From assembly GCF_902729435.1 (NCBI RefSeq), contig NZ_LR746521.1:169062-233061 (forward strand): 64,000 nucleotides of DNA, read 5' to 3'. Shown one piece after another: positions 27,230 through 35,043 of the stretch (positions within the stretch are counted from its first letter, which is position 1; each line of letters begins with the position of its first letter). The stretch is from Magnetospirillum sp. UT-4. Lineage in GTDB: Bacteria > Pseudomonadota > Alphaproteobacteria > Rhodospirillales > Magnetospirillaceae. The translations under genes were made by a program, and so were the position numbers. The notes beneath the pieces are model-generated. The model searched no databases. It worked only from the letters and a program-made list of their open reading frames with translations, and had not been told where the DNA came from.

Positions 27230-27697
27230 TCAGGCGGCGGCGACGTCGGGGAACTTGCGGATGGCGGCGATTCCTTCCTCCACCAGCTTCAGCGCCTTCT
27301 TCTCCATCTCGGCGAAGGTCTCGTAGCCGAAACGGTGCAGCTCGCGGACATGGGTGTTCACCGCCACCAGCCGGCCGGCGATGATGACGATGCGGCCCCA
27401 GCCCTCGTGGTGGACCTTCATGATCGGCGCGGCGTTGGCCCCGGTCTCCTTCTCGATCATCCAGCACACCGCCATGTAGATCTGCTCCAGGCGCATCAGG
27501 ATGTCGGGATCGGGATCGCCGAACATGGGCATCTCGCGCTTCTGCGCCTTGGTGACGATGAACGGGGCCAGCAGCTCCTCGTCGCTGTCGTTGTCCATGG
27601 CGCCCGAGCGGTCCTCCGCCCGCATCAGCATCAGCAGGGACTGGAAGAAGGGGCCGGCCAGGGCTTCGCGGTCGGAATCGGTCATGTCGAGCGGCAT
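27230..27697 (-). CDS. NifX-associated nitrogen fixation protein (DUF269)
   Basis: 155 aa. Helical protein of the NifX-associated family, always found after nifX: PFFQSLLMLMRAEDRSG, RLEQIYMAVCWMIEKETGA and GWGRIVIIAGRLVAVNTHVRELHRFG are recognisable. Precise function is not established; thought to support FeMo-co trafficking. Starts 2 nt after the nifX stop. Confidence 0.92.
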   Translation of the reverse strand: MPLDMTDSDREALAGPFFQSLLMLMRAEDRSGAMDNDSDEELLAPFIVTKAQKREMPMFGDPDPDILMRLEQIYMAVCWMIEKETGANAAPIMKVHHEGWGRIVIIAGRLVAVNTHVRELHRFGYETFAEMEKKALKLVEEGIAAIRKFPDVAAA

Positions 27698-27699
27698 GG

Positions 27700-28119
27700 T
27701 CAGTCCTCGTCGTCGATGAAGCGTTCGGGGCCGGCCTCGGCGTCGCGCACCACCTTGCGCAGCCACGGCGGCGGATTGGTCTTCAGCATGGTGCGGACCC
27801 GGTCGATCACGGTCTGGATCGGCTCGTCCTCGGGCAGCTTGATGGGGTGCACGCGGGCGCGCACCACGCGCGCCGCGGCGGGGCCGCCGATGGCCCGCAC
27901 GAACAGCAGGGCGGTGCCCTCCAGGGCGCCGATCTTCGAGGCCAGGCGGTCGTCGCCGTCCTCCTGGTGCTTGCCTTCCTCCTGGCTCACGTTGTCGAAC
28001 TGGACGGCTTCCAGGAAGGTGTGGCCGTCGGGGCCGACGTCGTAGAACATGAAGGTCTTGGCGCTGGCGAAATGGGCATCGACCCGCTGGCGGTCCTGGG
28101 TGGCAAAGGCTACGCGCAT
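27700..28119 (-). CDS. nifX: FeMo-cofactor carrier protein NifX
   Basis: 139 aa. Dinitrogenase iron-molybdenum cofactor-binding fold: MRVAFATQDRQRVDAHFASAKTFMFYDV at the N-terminus, and LRKVVRD..PERFIDDED at the end. Holds FeMo-co precursors between NifB/NifEN steps. The start at 28119 has a near-perfect AAAGGAGG ribosome-binding site. 49 nt after nifN. Confidence 0.93.
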   Translation of the reverse strand: MRVAFATQDRQRVDAHFASAKTFMFYDVGPDGHTFLEAVQFDNVSQEEGKHQEDGDDRLASKIGALEGTALLFVRAIGGPAAARVVRARVHPIKLPEDEPIQTVIDRVRTMLKTNPPPWLRKVVRDAEAGPERFIDDED

Positions 28120-28168
28120 ATGTCCTCCTTTCACGGGCCGGTCCGGCCCCGGGCTGTCCGCATCCGGC

Positions 28169-29536
28169 TCAACCAACCGCAATCGCCGGGTCGCCATGGC
28201 TGTGCTCCGTATGGGTGCAGGCATCGTGGCCGTGGGACGGCCGCTCCATCAGGATGTTGCCGAGGGTGAAGATCAGGTCGCGGGTGCCGCGGTAGCCCAG
28301 GGTGGTCTGGTGCGCCGCGCCGAGGCGGTCGAACACCGGGAAGCCGGCGCGGTGATGGGCCAGGCCGAGGCGGCCGGCGATCAGGCGGCCATTGGAATTG
28401 GCGATGATCAGGTCGGCGCCGCCGGCCTCCAGGATCTGGTCTTCCAGGTCCTCGAAATCGCCGATCACCGCCCGCTCGCAGGGCAGGTCCGAGAGGTGGG
28501 GCGAGGGCAGGGCCGAGACCGCGGCGACGATCTCGGCGCCCAGCTCGGCCGCCAGCTTGGCGTAGGTCCACAGGAACGAGGGCTCGCCGGCGATGGCCAG
28601 ATGGCGGCCGGCGAAATAGAAATGGCCGTCCAGCATGGCATCCACCAGCTGCGAGCGCTGGCGCCGGTACTTGGCGGGAACCGGGATGGCGGCGGCGGTG
28701 GACAGCGCCACCATCAGGCGATCGACCGCCTCGAGCCCGGTCAGGCGGTCCAGCACCAGATAGGGCACGCCGGTGCGGGCATGCAGCTTCTCGGCCGAGA
28801 TGCGCATGTGCTCGCCCACCGCGATGGTGAGCATGGCGCGGCCCATGCCGCGGACCTCCTCCAGGGTGGTGCCGCCCAGGGTGGTGGGGACGTAGGCGTC
28901 GGGGACGTGGCCGTCGAGCGAGCCGGACAGGTCGGGCAGGATTACCGGCTCGAGGCCGAAATCCTCGATGATCTCCTTCAGCGCCTCGATGTCGCCGGGG
29001 GTCAGGTGGCAGCCGGCCAGCACGTTGACGCGCTTCAGGGGCGCCGCGCCCTTGGGCGGCTCGACCAGGGCGTCGATCATGGCGCCCACCGCCTTGCCCC
29101 AGCCGGTCTCCAGCGAACCGTCGAAATCGGGGGCCGAGCAGAACACCACCTTGGTGTCGGCCAAAGCGGCGTTGCCGGCCATGATCAGCTTGAGGTCGCC
29201 CTTCATGTCCTCGCCGCGGGTCTCGGTCAGCGCGGTGGAGACCAGGCCGATGATCTTCGGCTTGGCCCGTTTGACGATGTTGACCAGCGCCTGCTCGACC
29301 TGGTCCGAGCCGCCCAGGATGGTCGAGACCTCGTTCATGGCGGTGGTCTGCAGCGGGATCGCCTCGCGGAAGTGGCGCACCATCATCACCAGGGCGAAGG
29401 CGGTGCAGCCCTGCGAACCGTGGAACAGCGGCAGGCTGCCCTCCATGCCCATGAAGGCCATGGCGGCGCCCAGCGGCGCGCTGGTCTTCAGCGGGCTGGT
29501 GGAAAGCGGCTTGTTGTGGTTGATGACCAGCGCCAT
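28169..29536 (-). CDS. nifN: Nitrogenase cofactor assembly scaffold NifN
   Basis: 455 aa. Beta subunit of the NifEN scaffold on which FeMo-co is finished; paralogue of NifK. The N-terminal KPLSTSPLKTSAPLGAAMAF and PLFHGSQGCTAFALVMMVRHFREAIPLQTTAM are NifN signatures, with the P-cluster-type Cys in GSQGC. Starts 3 nt after nifE, so the subunits are translationally linked. Length normal. Confidence 0.95.
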   Translation of the reverse strand: MALVINHNKPLSTSPLKTSAPLGAAMAFMGMEGSLPLFHGSQGCTAFALVMMVRHFREAIPLQTTAMNEVSTILGGSDQVEQALVNIVKRAKPKIIGLVSTALTETRGEDMKGDLKLIMAGNAALADTKVVFCSAPDFDGSLETGWGKAVGAMIDALVEPPKGAAPLKRVNVLAGCHLTPGDIEALKEIIEDFGLEPVILPDLSGSLDGHVPDAYVPTTLGGTTLEEVRGMGRAMLTIAVGEHMRISAEKLHARTGVPYLVLDRLTGLEAVDRLMVALSTAAAIPVPAKYRRQRSQLVDAMLDGHFYFAGRHLAIAGEPSFLWTYAKLAAELGAEIVAAVSALPSPHLSDLPCERAVIGDFEDLEDQILEAGGADLIIANSNGRLIAGRLGLAHHRAGFPVFDRLGAAHQTTLGYRGTRDLIFTLGNILMERPSHGHDACTHTEHSHGDPAIAVG

Positions 29537-29539
29537 GGT

Positions 29540-30922
29540 TCAGGCCTCCTCCCAGGGCGCCGGCTTGCGCACCTGGTCCCAGACGGGGTTGTTGATCATC
29601 AGGTCGATCTGGCGCACCAGCTCGACCATGCCGTCGTAGCAGGCATAGCCGTGGTGGCGTTCCTGGTTGATGTCCAGCCAGGGGGTGCGGGCCTTCAGCG
29701 CGATGAACTGCGAGCGCCCGCCCGACAGCATCATGTCGGCCTTGCCGTCCTTGAACATGGCGTACATGTCCTTGGGCGTGATGGCGTCGGCCAGCTTGTC
29801 CTCGTCGCCGCCCAGGCGCTCCAGGGCCTTCTTCTTGTCGGCCTCGGTGGCCTTGCGCACCGAGGAGCCGACCACCTCCATGCCCACTTCCTGCAGCGCC
29901 TGGATCACCGACCAGCTTTTGACGCCGCCGGTGTAGAGCAGCACCTTGCGCCCGGCGAGGCGCGGCTTGTAGGCGGCGAGACGGGCCCAGGCCAGGGCCT
30001 CCTGCTCGGCGATGAGCGCCTCGGTGCGCTGGGAGAGGGTGGCATCGGCGCCCTGCTCGACCAGCATGCGGGCGATGTTGCGCAGCGCGTCCGAGGTGTC
30101 GGAGATGCCGTAGAACGAGCCCTCGAAATAGGGGATGCCCCAGGTCTCCTTCATCTTGCGGGCCAGGGTGATGAGGGCCTGGCTGCACAGCACCATGTTG
30201 GCCTTGGCGGTGTGCGACGAGGCCACGTCGAGATAGCGGGCGTCGCCGGTGATGGAGCAGCGCAGCCGGATGCCGAGGCGGGCCAACAGCGGCCGGAACT
30301 GGTCCAGTTCGCCGGCGACGTTGTACTCGCCCAGGATGTTGATGTCGGTGGGGCCGACGTCGTCGGGTTCATGGGTGCCGATGACGTGCTCGAACAGCGC
30401 CTCGCCGCCCAGGCGGTTGCCGAGATTCTTCGAGCCCACGAAGCCCGGGGCGTTGACGGGCACCACCGGCACGCCCAGGCGCTCGGTGGCGGCCTTGCAC
30501 ACCGCGTCGACGTCGTCGCCGATCAGCGCGCCGACGCAGGTCTGGTAGACGAACACCGCCGGCGGGTTGTGGCGCGCGATGGCCCGCTTGATCGCCTTGT
30601 ACAGCTTCTTCTCGCCACCGTTGACGATGTCGAGGTTCTGCATGTCGGTGGTGAAGCCCAGGCGGTAGAGGGTGGAGCCGGTGCTCCACGAATTGCGGCC
30701 GTCCCAGGAATTGCCCTCGCAGGCGATGGGGCCGTGCACCAGGTGGACCACGTCGGTGATGGGCTGCAGCGCGATCTTGGCACCGTCGAAGGCGCAGCCG
30801 CCGGCGGCGGCGCCGGGGGTGAGCTGCTTGCCGCAGCCCTTCTTGCGGTCCTTGTCCGACTTCGCCTGGTTGGTGGCGCAGCCGGGCTCGTTCATCAACT
30901 CGGCGATCTTGTGCTTGAGCAT
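29540..30922 (-). CDS. nifE: Nitrogenase cofactor assembly scaffold NifE
   Basis: 460 aa. Alpha subunit of NifEN, paralogue of NifD. Visible: GGCAFDGAKIALQPI, HLVHGPIACEGNSWDGRNSWS, VYQTCVGALIGDD and a LGEYNVAGELDQ stretch, with conserved cluster Cys residues. First gene of the six-gene nif operon; a sigma-54 promoter lies ~37 nt upstream of its ATG and a NifA site ~105 nt upstream. Confidence 0.96.
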   Translation of the reverse strand: MLKHKIAELMNEPGCATNQAKSDKDRKKGCGKQLTPGAAAGGCAFDGAKIALQPITDVVHLVHGPIACEGNSWDGRNSWSTGSTLYRLGFTTDMQNLDIVNGGEKKLYKAIKRAIARHNPPAVFVYQTCVGALIGDDVDAVCKAATERLGVPVVPVNAPGFVGSKNLGNRLGGEALFEHVIGTHEPDDVGPTDINILGEYNVAGELDQFRPLLARLGIRLRCSITGDARYLDVASSHTAKANMVLCSQALITLARKMKETWGIPYFEGSFYGISDTSDALRNIARMLVEQGADATLSQRTEALIAEQEALAWARLAAYKPRLAGRKVLLYTGGVKSWSVIQALQEVGMEVVGSSVRKATEADKKKALERLGGDEDKLADAITPKDMYAMFKDGKADMMLSGGRSQFIALKARTPWLDINQERHHGYACYDGMVELVRQIDLMINNPVWDQVRKPAPWEEA

Positions 30923-30958
30923 GGGTGGCGGCCCTCCTCAACGGTTGGAGAGGAGGAA

Positions 30959-30975
30959 TGCAATCACCGGGCCAA
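30959..30975 (-). promoter_or_regulatory. Sigma-54 (-24/-12) promoter of nifENX-fdxB-nifQ
   Basis: On the minus strand TTGGCCCGGTGATTGCA has GG (30973-30972) and GC (30961-30960) with exactly ten bases between, and TTGC at -12. The -24 box reads TGGCCC rather than TGGCAC. Placed directly upstream of nifE. Confidence 0.85.
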
Positions 30976-31026
30976 GGACGGGAATCGCGGAATTACAGGG
31001 CCTTGATGAACCCGAGGCGGGCGCGT

Positions 31027-31042
31027 TGTCGGGGTTGCGACA
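31027..31042. promoter_or_regulatory. NifA upstream activating sequence (TGT-N10-ACA) before nifE
   Basis: TGTCGGGGTTGCGACA is an exact TGT-N10-ACA site about 55 bp upstream of the -24 element, the same spacing as at the iscA-nifVW promoter. It lies 22 bp beyond the end of the upstream permease gene. Confidence 0.88.
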
Positions 31043-31063
31043 CGCCCGCCTGTTGGGAACCCG

Positions 31064-32647
31064 TCACGCCGCGGAGCGGACGCCCCCCAGGCGGCGGCGG
31101 GCCAGGGCCAGGACGGCCAGGGCGACCAGCAGGGCGGCACCGGCCACGTTGGTCTCCACCGCGCCGACGAAGACGTAGAGGGTCAGGTAGACGGCCGAAA
31201 TGGCGATGGTGATGGATGCGGTCGGGGTGCCGAACTTCAGGAATTCGACGAAGCCCATGGGGTGGCCGTTCTTTTCCATGATGCCGACGGTGGTGACGTT
31301 GGCGCTTGCGCCGATCAGGGTGGCGTTGCCGCCCAGGCAGGCCCCCAGGGCCAGCGCCCACCACAGCCCGTCGGCGGCCAGGGCGGCATCGGCGATGCCG
31401 GCCGCCGCAAGCTCGTCGGCGAAGCCGCCCACCAGCACGCGGACGATGGCCACCGCGGCGATGGTGTAGGGGATGTTGTCGACCAGCGCCGAGATCACCG
31501 CGCTGAACACCAGGATCAGCAGCGCCGCGGTCAGCAGCTTGGCCTTCAGGCCGAAGCCGAAGGTGGCCGACACCCAGCCGATCATGTCCTGCAGCAGCAT
31601 GGCGGCGCTGTGGATCAGGCCGGTGTGCTCGGCCGACGAGATGGCCATGAACAGGAAGATGAAGAACCCCAGGGTCAGCCACTCGATGCCGCGTTCGAAG
31701 GAATGGGTGAAGGCGCCCACCGCATGGTGGCCGCCGCCGTGCTTCTGCAGGATGAAGCAGCGCCCGGCCATCACCGCCACCGCGCCGACGAAGGCCACCA
31801 CGCCCACCGGCAGATGGGTCAGGCTGTGGGTGAAGAAGCCGAGGAAGGTCAGCGCCACGATGGCCAGCGCCCATTTCAGCACCTTGGGGTGCTCCAGCAG
31901 CACCTCCTCGGCCTCGCGGCCCTCGTGGGCGCGGGCCTGGGCGATGTCGGCGCGGTAGAACCAGGTGGCGAAGAAATTCAGCGCGATCATCATGAAGATG
32001 ACCGGCACGGCCAGGAAGTAGATGAACAGCATGAAGGTGAGGTCGGCCGCCACGCCGATGATGACGTTGGGCGGATCGCCGATCAGCGTCGCGGTGCCGC
32101 CGATATTGGCGGCCATGATCATCGGCATGCCGAAGGCCCACACCGAGATGCCCAGCACCCCGGCCACCTTGCGCGCCATGGGGGCCATGAACAGCACGGT
32201 GGTGACGTTGTCGGCGAAGGCCGACAGGAAACCGGTGCCGGCGCAGATGATGCGGACCAAGGGCTCGGCGCGGCCGTGGGCGGCGGCGATCATGTGGGCG
32301 GTCAGCCAGTCGAACAGCCGGGTCTCGATCAGCACCGAGACGATGATCATCATCGAGCCCAGCAGGAAGATGACGTTCCAGTCGACGTCGCGCACCGCCG
32401 TCTCGAAATCCATCACCTTCAGGGGCGTCACCGTGTCGATCACCACCAGGATGGCGACCACTAGGCCGGCGGCCAGGGTCTTGTGCACCTTTTCCAGGAT
32501 CAGCAGACCGAACAGCCCGGCCAGCAGCAGCCCGACCACCGCCTGGGAGAGCGGATCGGTGCTGTAGGCGACCGCCCGTTCGGACGCTTCGGCGAAAACC
32601 GGAACCGCACAAAACGCGGCCGCGGCCGCCGACATTCCCCAGCGCAT
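31064..32647 (-). CDS. ArsB/NhaD-type (ion transporter superfamily) membrane permease
   Basis: 527 aa. A probable N-terminal signal (ending VFA) or first helix, then 11-13 membrane helices. Two re-entrant signature segments are present: GGTATLIGDPPNVIIG in the first half and GGNATLIGASANVTTVGI in the second, the mark of the ArsB/NhaD/P-protein branch. Best guess is Na+/H+ antiport, but oxyanion export cannot be excluded. It lies 94 bp downstream of the Mbx-like operon on the same strand, yet has a promoter-operator region of its own. A Na+/H+ antiporter here would fit a sodium-coupled Mrp complex; that is inference. Confidence 0.78.
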   Translation of the reverse strand: MRWGMSAAAAAFCAVPVFAEASERAVAYSTDPLSQAVVGLLLAGLFGLLILEKVHKTLAAGLVVAILVVIDTVTPLKVMDFETAVRDVDWNVIFLLGSMMIIVSVLIETRLFDWLTAHMIAAAHGRAEPLVRIICAGTGFLSAFADNVTTVLFMAPMARKVAGVLGISVWAFGMPMIMAANIGGTATLIGDPPNVIIGVAADLTFMLFIYFLAVPVIFMMIALNFFATWFYRADIAQARAHEGREAEEVLLEHPKVLKWALAIVALTFLGFFTHSLTHLPVGVVAFVGAVAVMAGRCFILQKHGGGHHAVGAFTHSFERGIEWLTLGFFIFLFMAISSAEHTGLIHSAAMLLQDMIGWVSATFGFGLKAKLLTAALLILVFSAVISALVDNIPYTIAAVAIVRVLVGGFADELAAAGIADAALAADGLWWALALGACLGGNATLIGASANVTTVGIMEKNGHPMGFVEFLKFGTPTASITIAISAVYLTLYVFVGAVETNVAGAALLVALAVLALARRRLGGVRSAA

Positions 32648-32680
32648 GGCTGTCTCCCTGGCGCGAAAATGCGCTCGGGC

Positions 32681-32712
32681 ATAAGTAATATTACCTATAT
32701 GCGTGCGGTCAA
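32681..32712 (-). promoter_or_regulatory. Candidate sigma-70 promoter with overlapping palindromic operator
   Basis: On the minus strand TTGACC (32712-32707), 16 bp, then TATTAC (32690-32685). The -10 lies inside an 18-bp palindrome with one mismatched pair, ATAAGTAATATTACCTAT (32681-32698), a likely repressor site. It is 34 bp before the permease start. The AT-rich palindrome recalls ArsR/SmtB operators, but no such repressor gene is seen here. Confidence 0.5.
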
Positions 32713-32741
32713 GTCCAACCTGCTGCGTCGCAGCATGGTGA

Positions 32742-33245
32742 TTAAACGCCGCCGCCGCGATGGACCAACTCGTAATAGAGCTTTTCCAGCTCGAGCTTGT
32801 GCCTGGTCTCCTCGCCAGCGAGGAAGGCGAACAGGTCGCGGATGGGGCCGGGAGGCGTCGAATCCGCCAGTTCGCCGTAATGCAGCATGGCGGCGTGCTC
32901 GCGGCCCATGGCGTATTGCAGCACCGCCTGATCGTCGGGCTGCTCGCCCAGATCGGGCAGGTGCAGGCAGTCCGAGAACTTGCTGTCGGCGGCGGTGCGC
33001 TGCAGCTCTGTCTTGACCTGCTCGAACAGGTCGGCGCGGCCGGCCAGCTCGGTGAACATGTCGAAATGGCGCTGCTCCTCGGCGGCCAGATCCTCGACCA
33101 GCCAGCGGATGCGCTTGCTCACCCTGGGGACCAGGGCGGTATAGAAGTCGCGCGCCGCGCATTCGAACGAGATGGCCACATCGAGGACCTCCGCCAGGGT
33201 GGTCTTCGAGCGCAGCATCTCCATGCCGTGGCTGTCTTGGCTCAT
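32742..33245 (-). CDS. Rubrerythrin/erythrin-like diiron protein
   Basis: 167 aa. Four-helix ferritin-like protein with the diiron ligand pattern: Glu in SFECAARDFY, EEQRH, Glu in REHAAMLHY and EETRH. No rubredoxin domain, so it resembles erythrin-type or minimal rubrerythrins that reduce peroxide or O2. Start at 33245 follows AAGGAGG and overlaps the stop of the flavoprotein gene (ATGA), so it is the last, translationally coupled gene of the Mbx-like operon. A role protecting low-potential Fe-S centres from oxygen is inference. Confidence 0.82.
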   Translation of the reverse strand: MSQDSHGMEMLRSKTTLAEVLDVAISFECAARDFYTALVPRVSKRIRWLVEDLAAEEQRHFDMFTELAGRADLFEQVKTELQRTAADSKFSDCLHLPDLGEQPDDQAVLQYAMGREHAAMLHYGELADSTPPGPIRDLFAFLAGEETRHKLELEKLYYELVHRGGGV

Positions 33246-35041
33246 GCCTGGTCCTCCTTGCCGGTCAGGGCGGCGTGGATGCCGGCGGCGACCCGGTGGC
33301 CGTCGGCCACCGCCGAGACCACGTCGGGGCCGCGCACCATGTCTCCGGCCGCCCACAGCCAGGGTTCGCTGGTGCGGCCCTTGGCATCCACCTGCAGCCG
33401 GCCGCGGTTCCAGGCCAGCTTTTCGGTCAGGTCCTCGCCCAGCAGCGCGGTGTCGGTCATCTGGCCGATGGCCTCGACCACCATGCTGCCGGGGTGGATC
33501 ATCTCGTCGGTCTCGTCGTAGCTGGGGGCGAAGCGGCCCTGCTCGTCGAAGATGGACTTGACCTTCCAGGTCTTCAGCCCGGCGACCTCGCCGTCCTCGA
33601 TCACCACCGCCTGCGGCCCGCGGGCATCGAGGATGACCACGCCTTCCTCGAACGATTCCTTGATCTCGTCGGGATCGGCGAGGAAATGGGCGAAGTCCTC
33701 GAGGGCCGTCACCGTCACCCGGACCGTGCCGAACGCCTGCTTCTGCAGGCGGGCCAGGGTGCGGGCGATGTCCATGGCGACGTTGCCGCCGCCGATCACC
33801 ACCGCCTGTTGCGGTGTGCCGAAATCCTCGCCCGCCGTGGCCTGGCGCAACAGGTCCACCGCCTTGCGCACGTCGGGGTGGTCGGACCCGGGAATGCGGG
33901 TGGCGCGGCCCATCTGCAGGCCCAGGGCCAGCACCACCGCGTCGTGGCCGTCGCGCAACTGCCCGAGGGTGACGTCGCCGCCGATGCGCTGGCCGCAGCG
34001 CAGATCGACGCCCATGGAGCGGATCACATCGACGTCGCGGTCGATGATGTCGTAGGGCAGGCGGTATTCGGGGATGCCCCAGCGGGTCATGCCGCCGGGC
34101 TTGTCCAGCGCCTCGTACACGGTGACGGCATGGCCCAGCCGGGCGAGGTCGAAGGCGGCGGTCAGCCCGGCCGGGCCGGCGCCGACCACGGCGACCGTGC
34201 GGCCGGTGGCGGGGGCCGGCGGGGCCAGCACGTCGCGGTATTGCTCGTAGGGCACCTGATCGACGATGTGGCGCTTCAGCCAGCGGATGGCCACCGGCTC
34301 GCCGGTATGGCCGGCGGCGCACACCGTCTCGCATTTGTGGGTGCAGACGCGGCCGCAGATCTCCGAGAACGGATTGGTGCGGTACAGCAGCTCCAGCCCG
34401 TGCCGGTAATCGCCGTCGCGGATGGCGGCGATGTAGTTGGGAATGTCCATGTGGGCCGGGCAGGTGGCGATGCACAGCCCGCACGAGACGCAGCGATCGG
34501 CCTCGGCCCGGGCCTGCTCGACGGTGTAGCCGTCGACGATCTCGGCGAAGGAGCCGATGCGCTCCTCGGGCTCCAGCTCGCCCATGTGGGGGCGGTGCTC
34601 GGGCACCAGCCGGTGGTGCTCGGGGCGGTGGTAGCCCAATTCGGCACTGTCCCAGCGCTTGGAATCGATGCCGGGGGTGAAGCGGAAGGCATCGGGGTCG
34701 CGATCGACCCAGATGTACTCGTTGGACATGGACAGCGACTTGGTCATGCACACATCGACGCACAGCGCGCACCAGCAGCAGCGGCCGTAATCGATGCGCG
34801 GGCGCAGGGCCGAATCGCCCTGCCTGGGATCGCGGCCGGGGGCGGGGACCATGTCGATGGCGCCGTTCTGGCAGATGGTCTCGCAGGTGCCGCAGCCGAT
34901 GCACAGCTCGGGGTCGTTCTTGTGGAAGCCGCGGTAGCGGGCCGCGCCGGGGCGGTCGCGCAAGGGGTTTTCGATGGTCACCGGATCGCGGAAGACGTAC
35001 TTCCAGGCGGTGAAGGGCGAGAGGACGTCCTTGAGGCTCAT
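33242..35041 (-). CDS. NuoI-type ferredoxin fused to GltD/NfnB-type FAD-NAD(P) oxidoreductase
   Basis: 599 aa. Residues ~1-110 are a NuoI/MbxN-like domain with two [4Fe-4S] motifs (C47-x2-C50-x2-C53-x3-C57 and C88-x2-C91-x2-C94-x3-C98). Then a GltD-type N-terminal cluster region (C184/187/190/194 and C229/233/237/241), a FAD-binding Rossmann motif (VVGAGPAGLTAA, ~287-297) and an NAD(P)-binding one (VVIGGGNVAMDIA). Thus up to four clusters link a complex-I-like arm to a pyridine-nucleotide flavoprotein. Start at 35041 is 2 nt after the NuoD-like stop. Likely the ferredoxin/NAD(P)H module of the complex. Direction and cofactor (NADH or NADPH) are unknown. Confidence 0.87.
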   Translation of the reverse strand: MSLKDVLSPFTAWKYVFRDPVTIENPLRDRPGAARYRGFHKNDPELCIGCGTCETICQNGAIDMVPAPGRDPRQGDSALRPRIDYGRCCWCALCVDVCMTKSLSMSNEYIWVDRDPDAFRFTPGIDSKRWDSAELGYHRPEHHRLVPEHRPHMGELEPEERIGSFAEIVDGYTVEQARAEADRCVSCGLCIATCPAHMDIPNYIAAIRDGDYRHGLELLYRTNPFSEICGRVCTHKCETVCAAGHTGEPVAIRWLKRHIVDQVPYEQYRDVLAPPAPATGRTVAVVGAGPAGLTAAFDLARLGHAVTVYEALDKPGGMTRWGIPEYRLPYDIIDRDVDVIRSMGVDLRCGQRIGGDVTLGQLRDGHDAVVLALGLQMGRATRIPGSDHPDVRKAVDLLRQATAGEDFGTPQQAVVIGGGNVAMDIARTLARLQKQAFGTVRVTVTALEDFAHFLADPDEIKESFEEGVVILDARGPQAVVIEDGEVAGLKTWKVKSIFDEQGRFAPSYDETDEMIHPGSMVVEAIGQMTDTALLGEDLTEKLAWNRGRLQVDAKGRTSEPWLWAAGDMVRGPDVVSAVADGHRVAAGIHAALTGKEDQA

Positions 35042-35043
35042 CT

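Noticed and set aside
30923..32647. The ArsB/NhaD-type permease gene as part of the nif operon
   Set aside because: It lies upstream of nifE, and nifE has its own NifA and sigma-54 sites after the permease stop.
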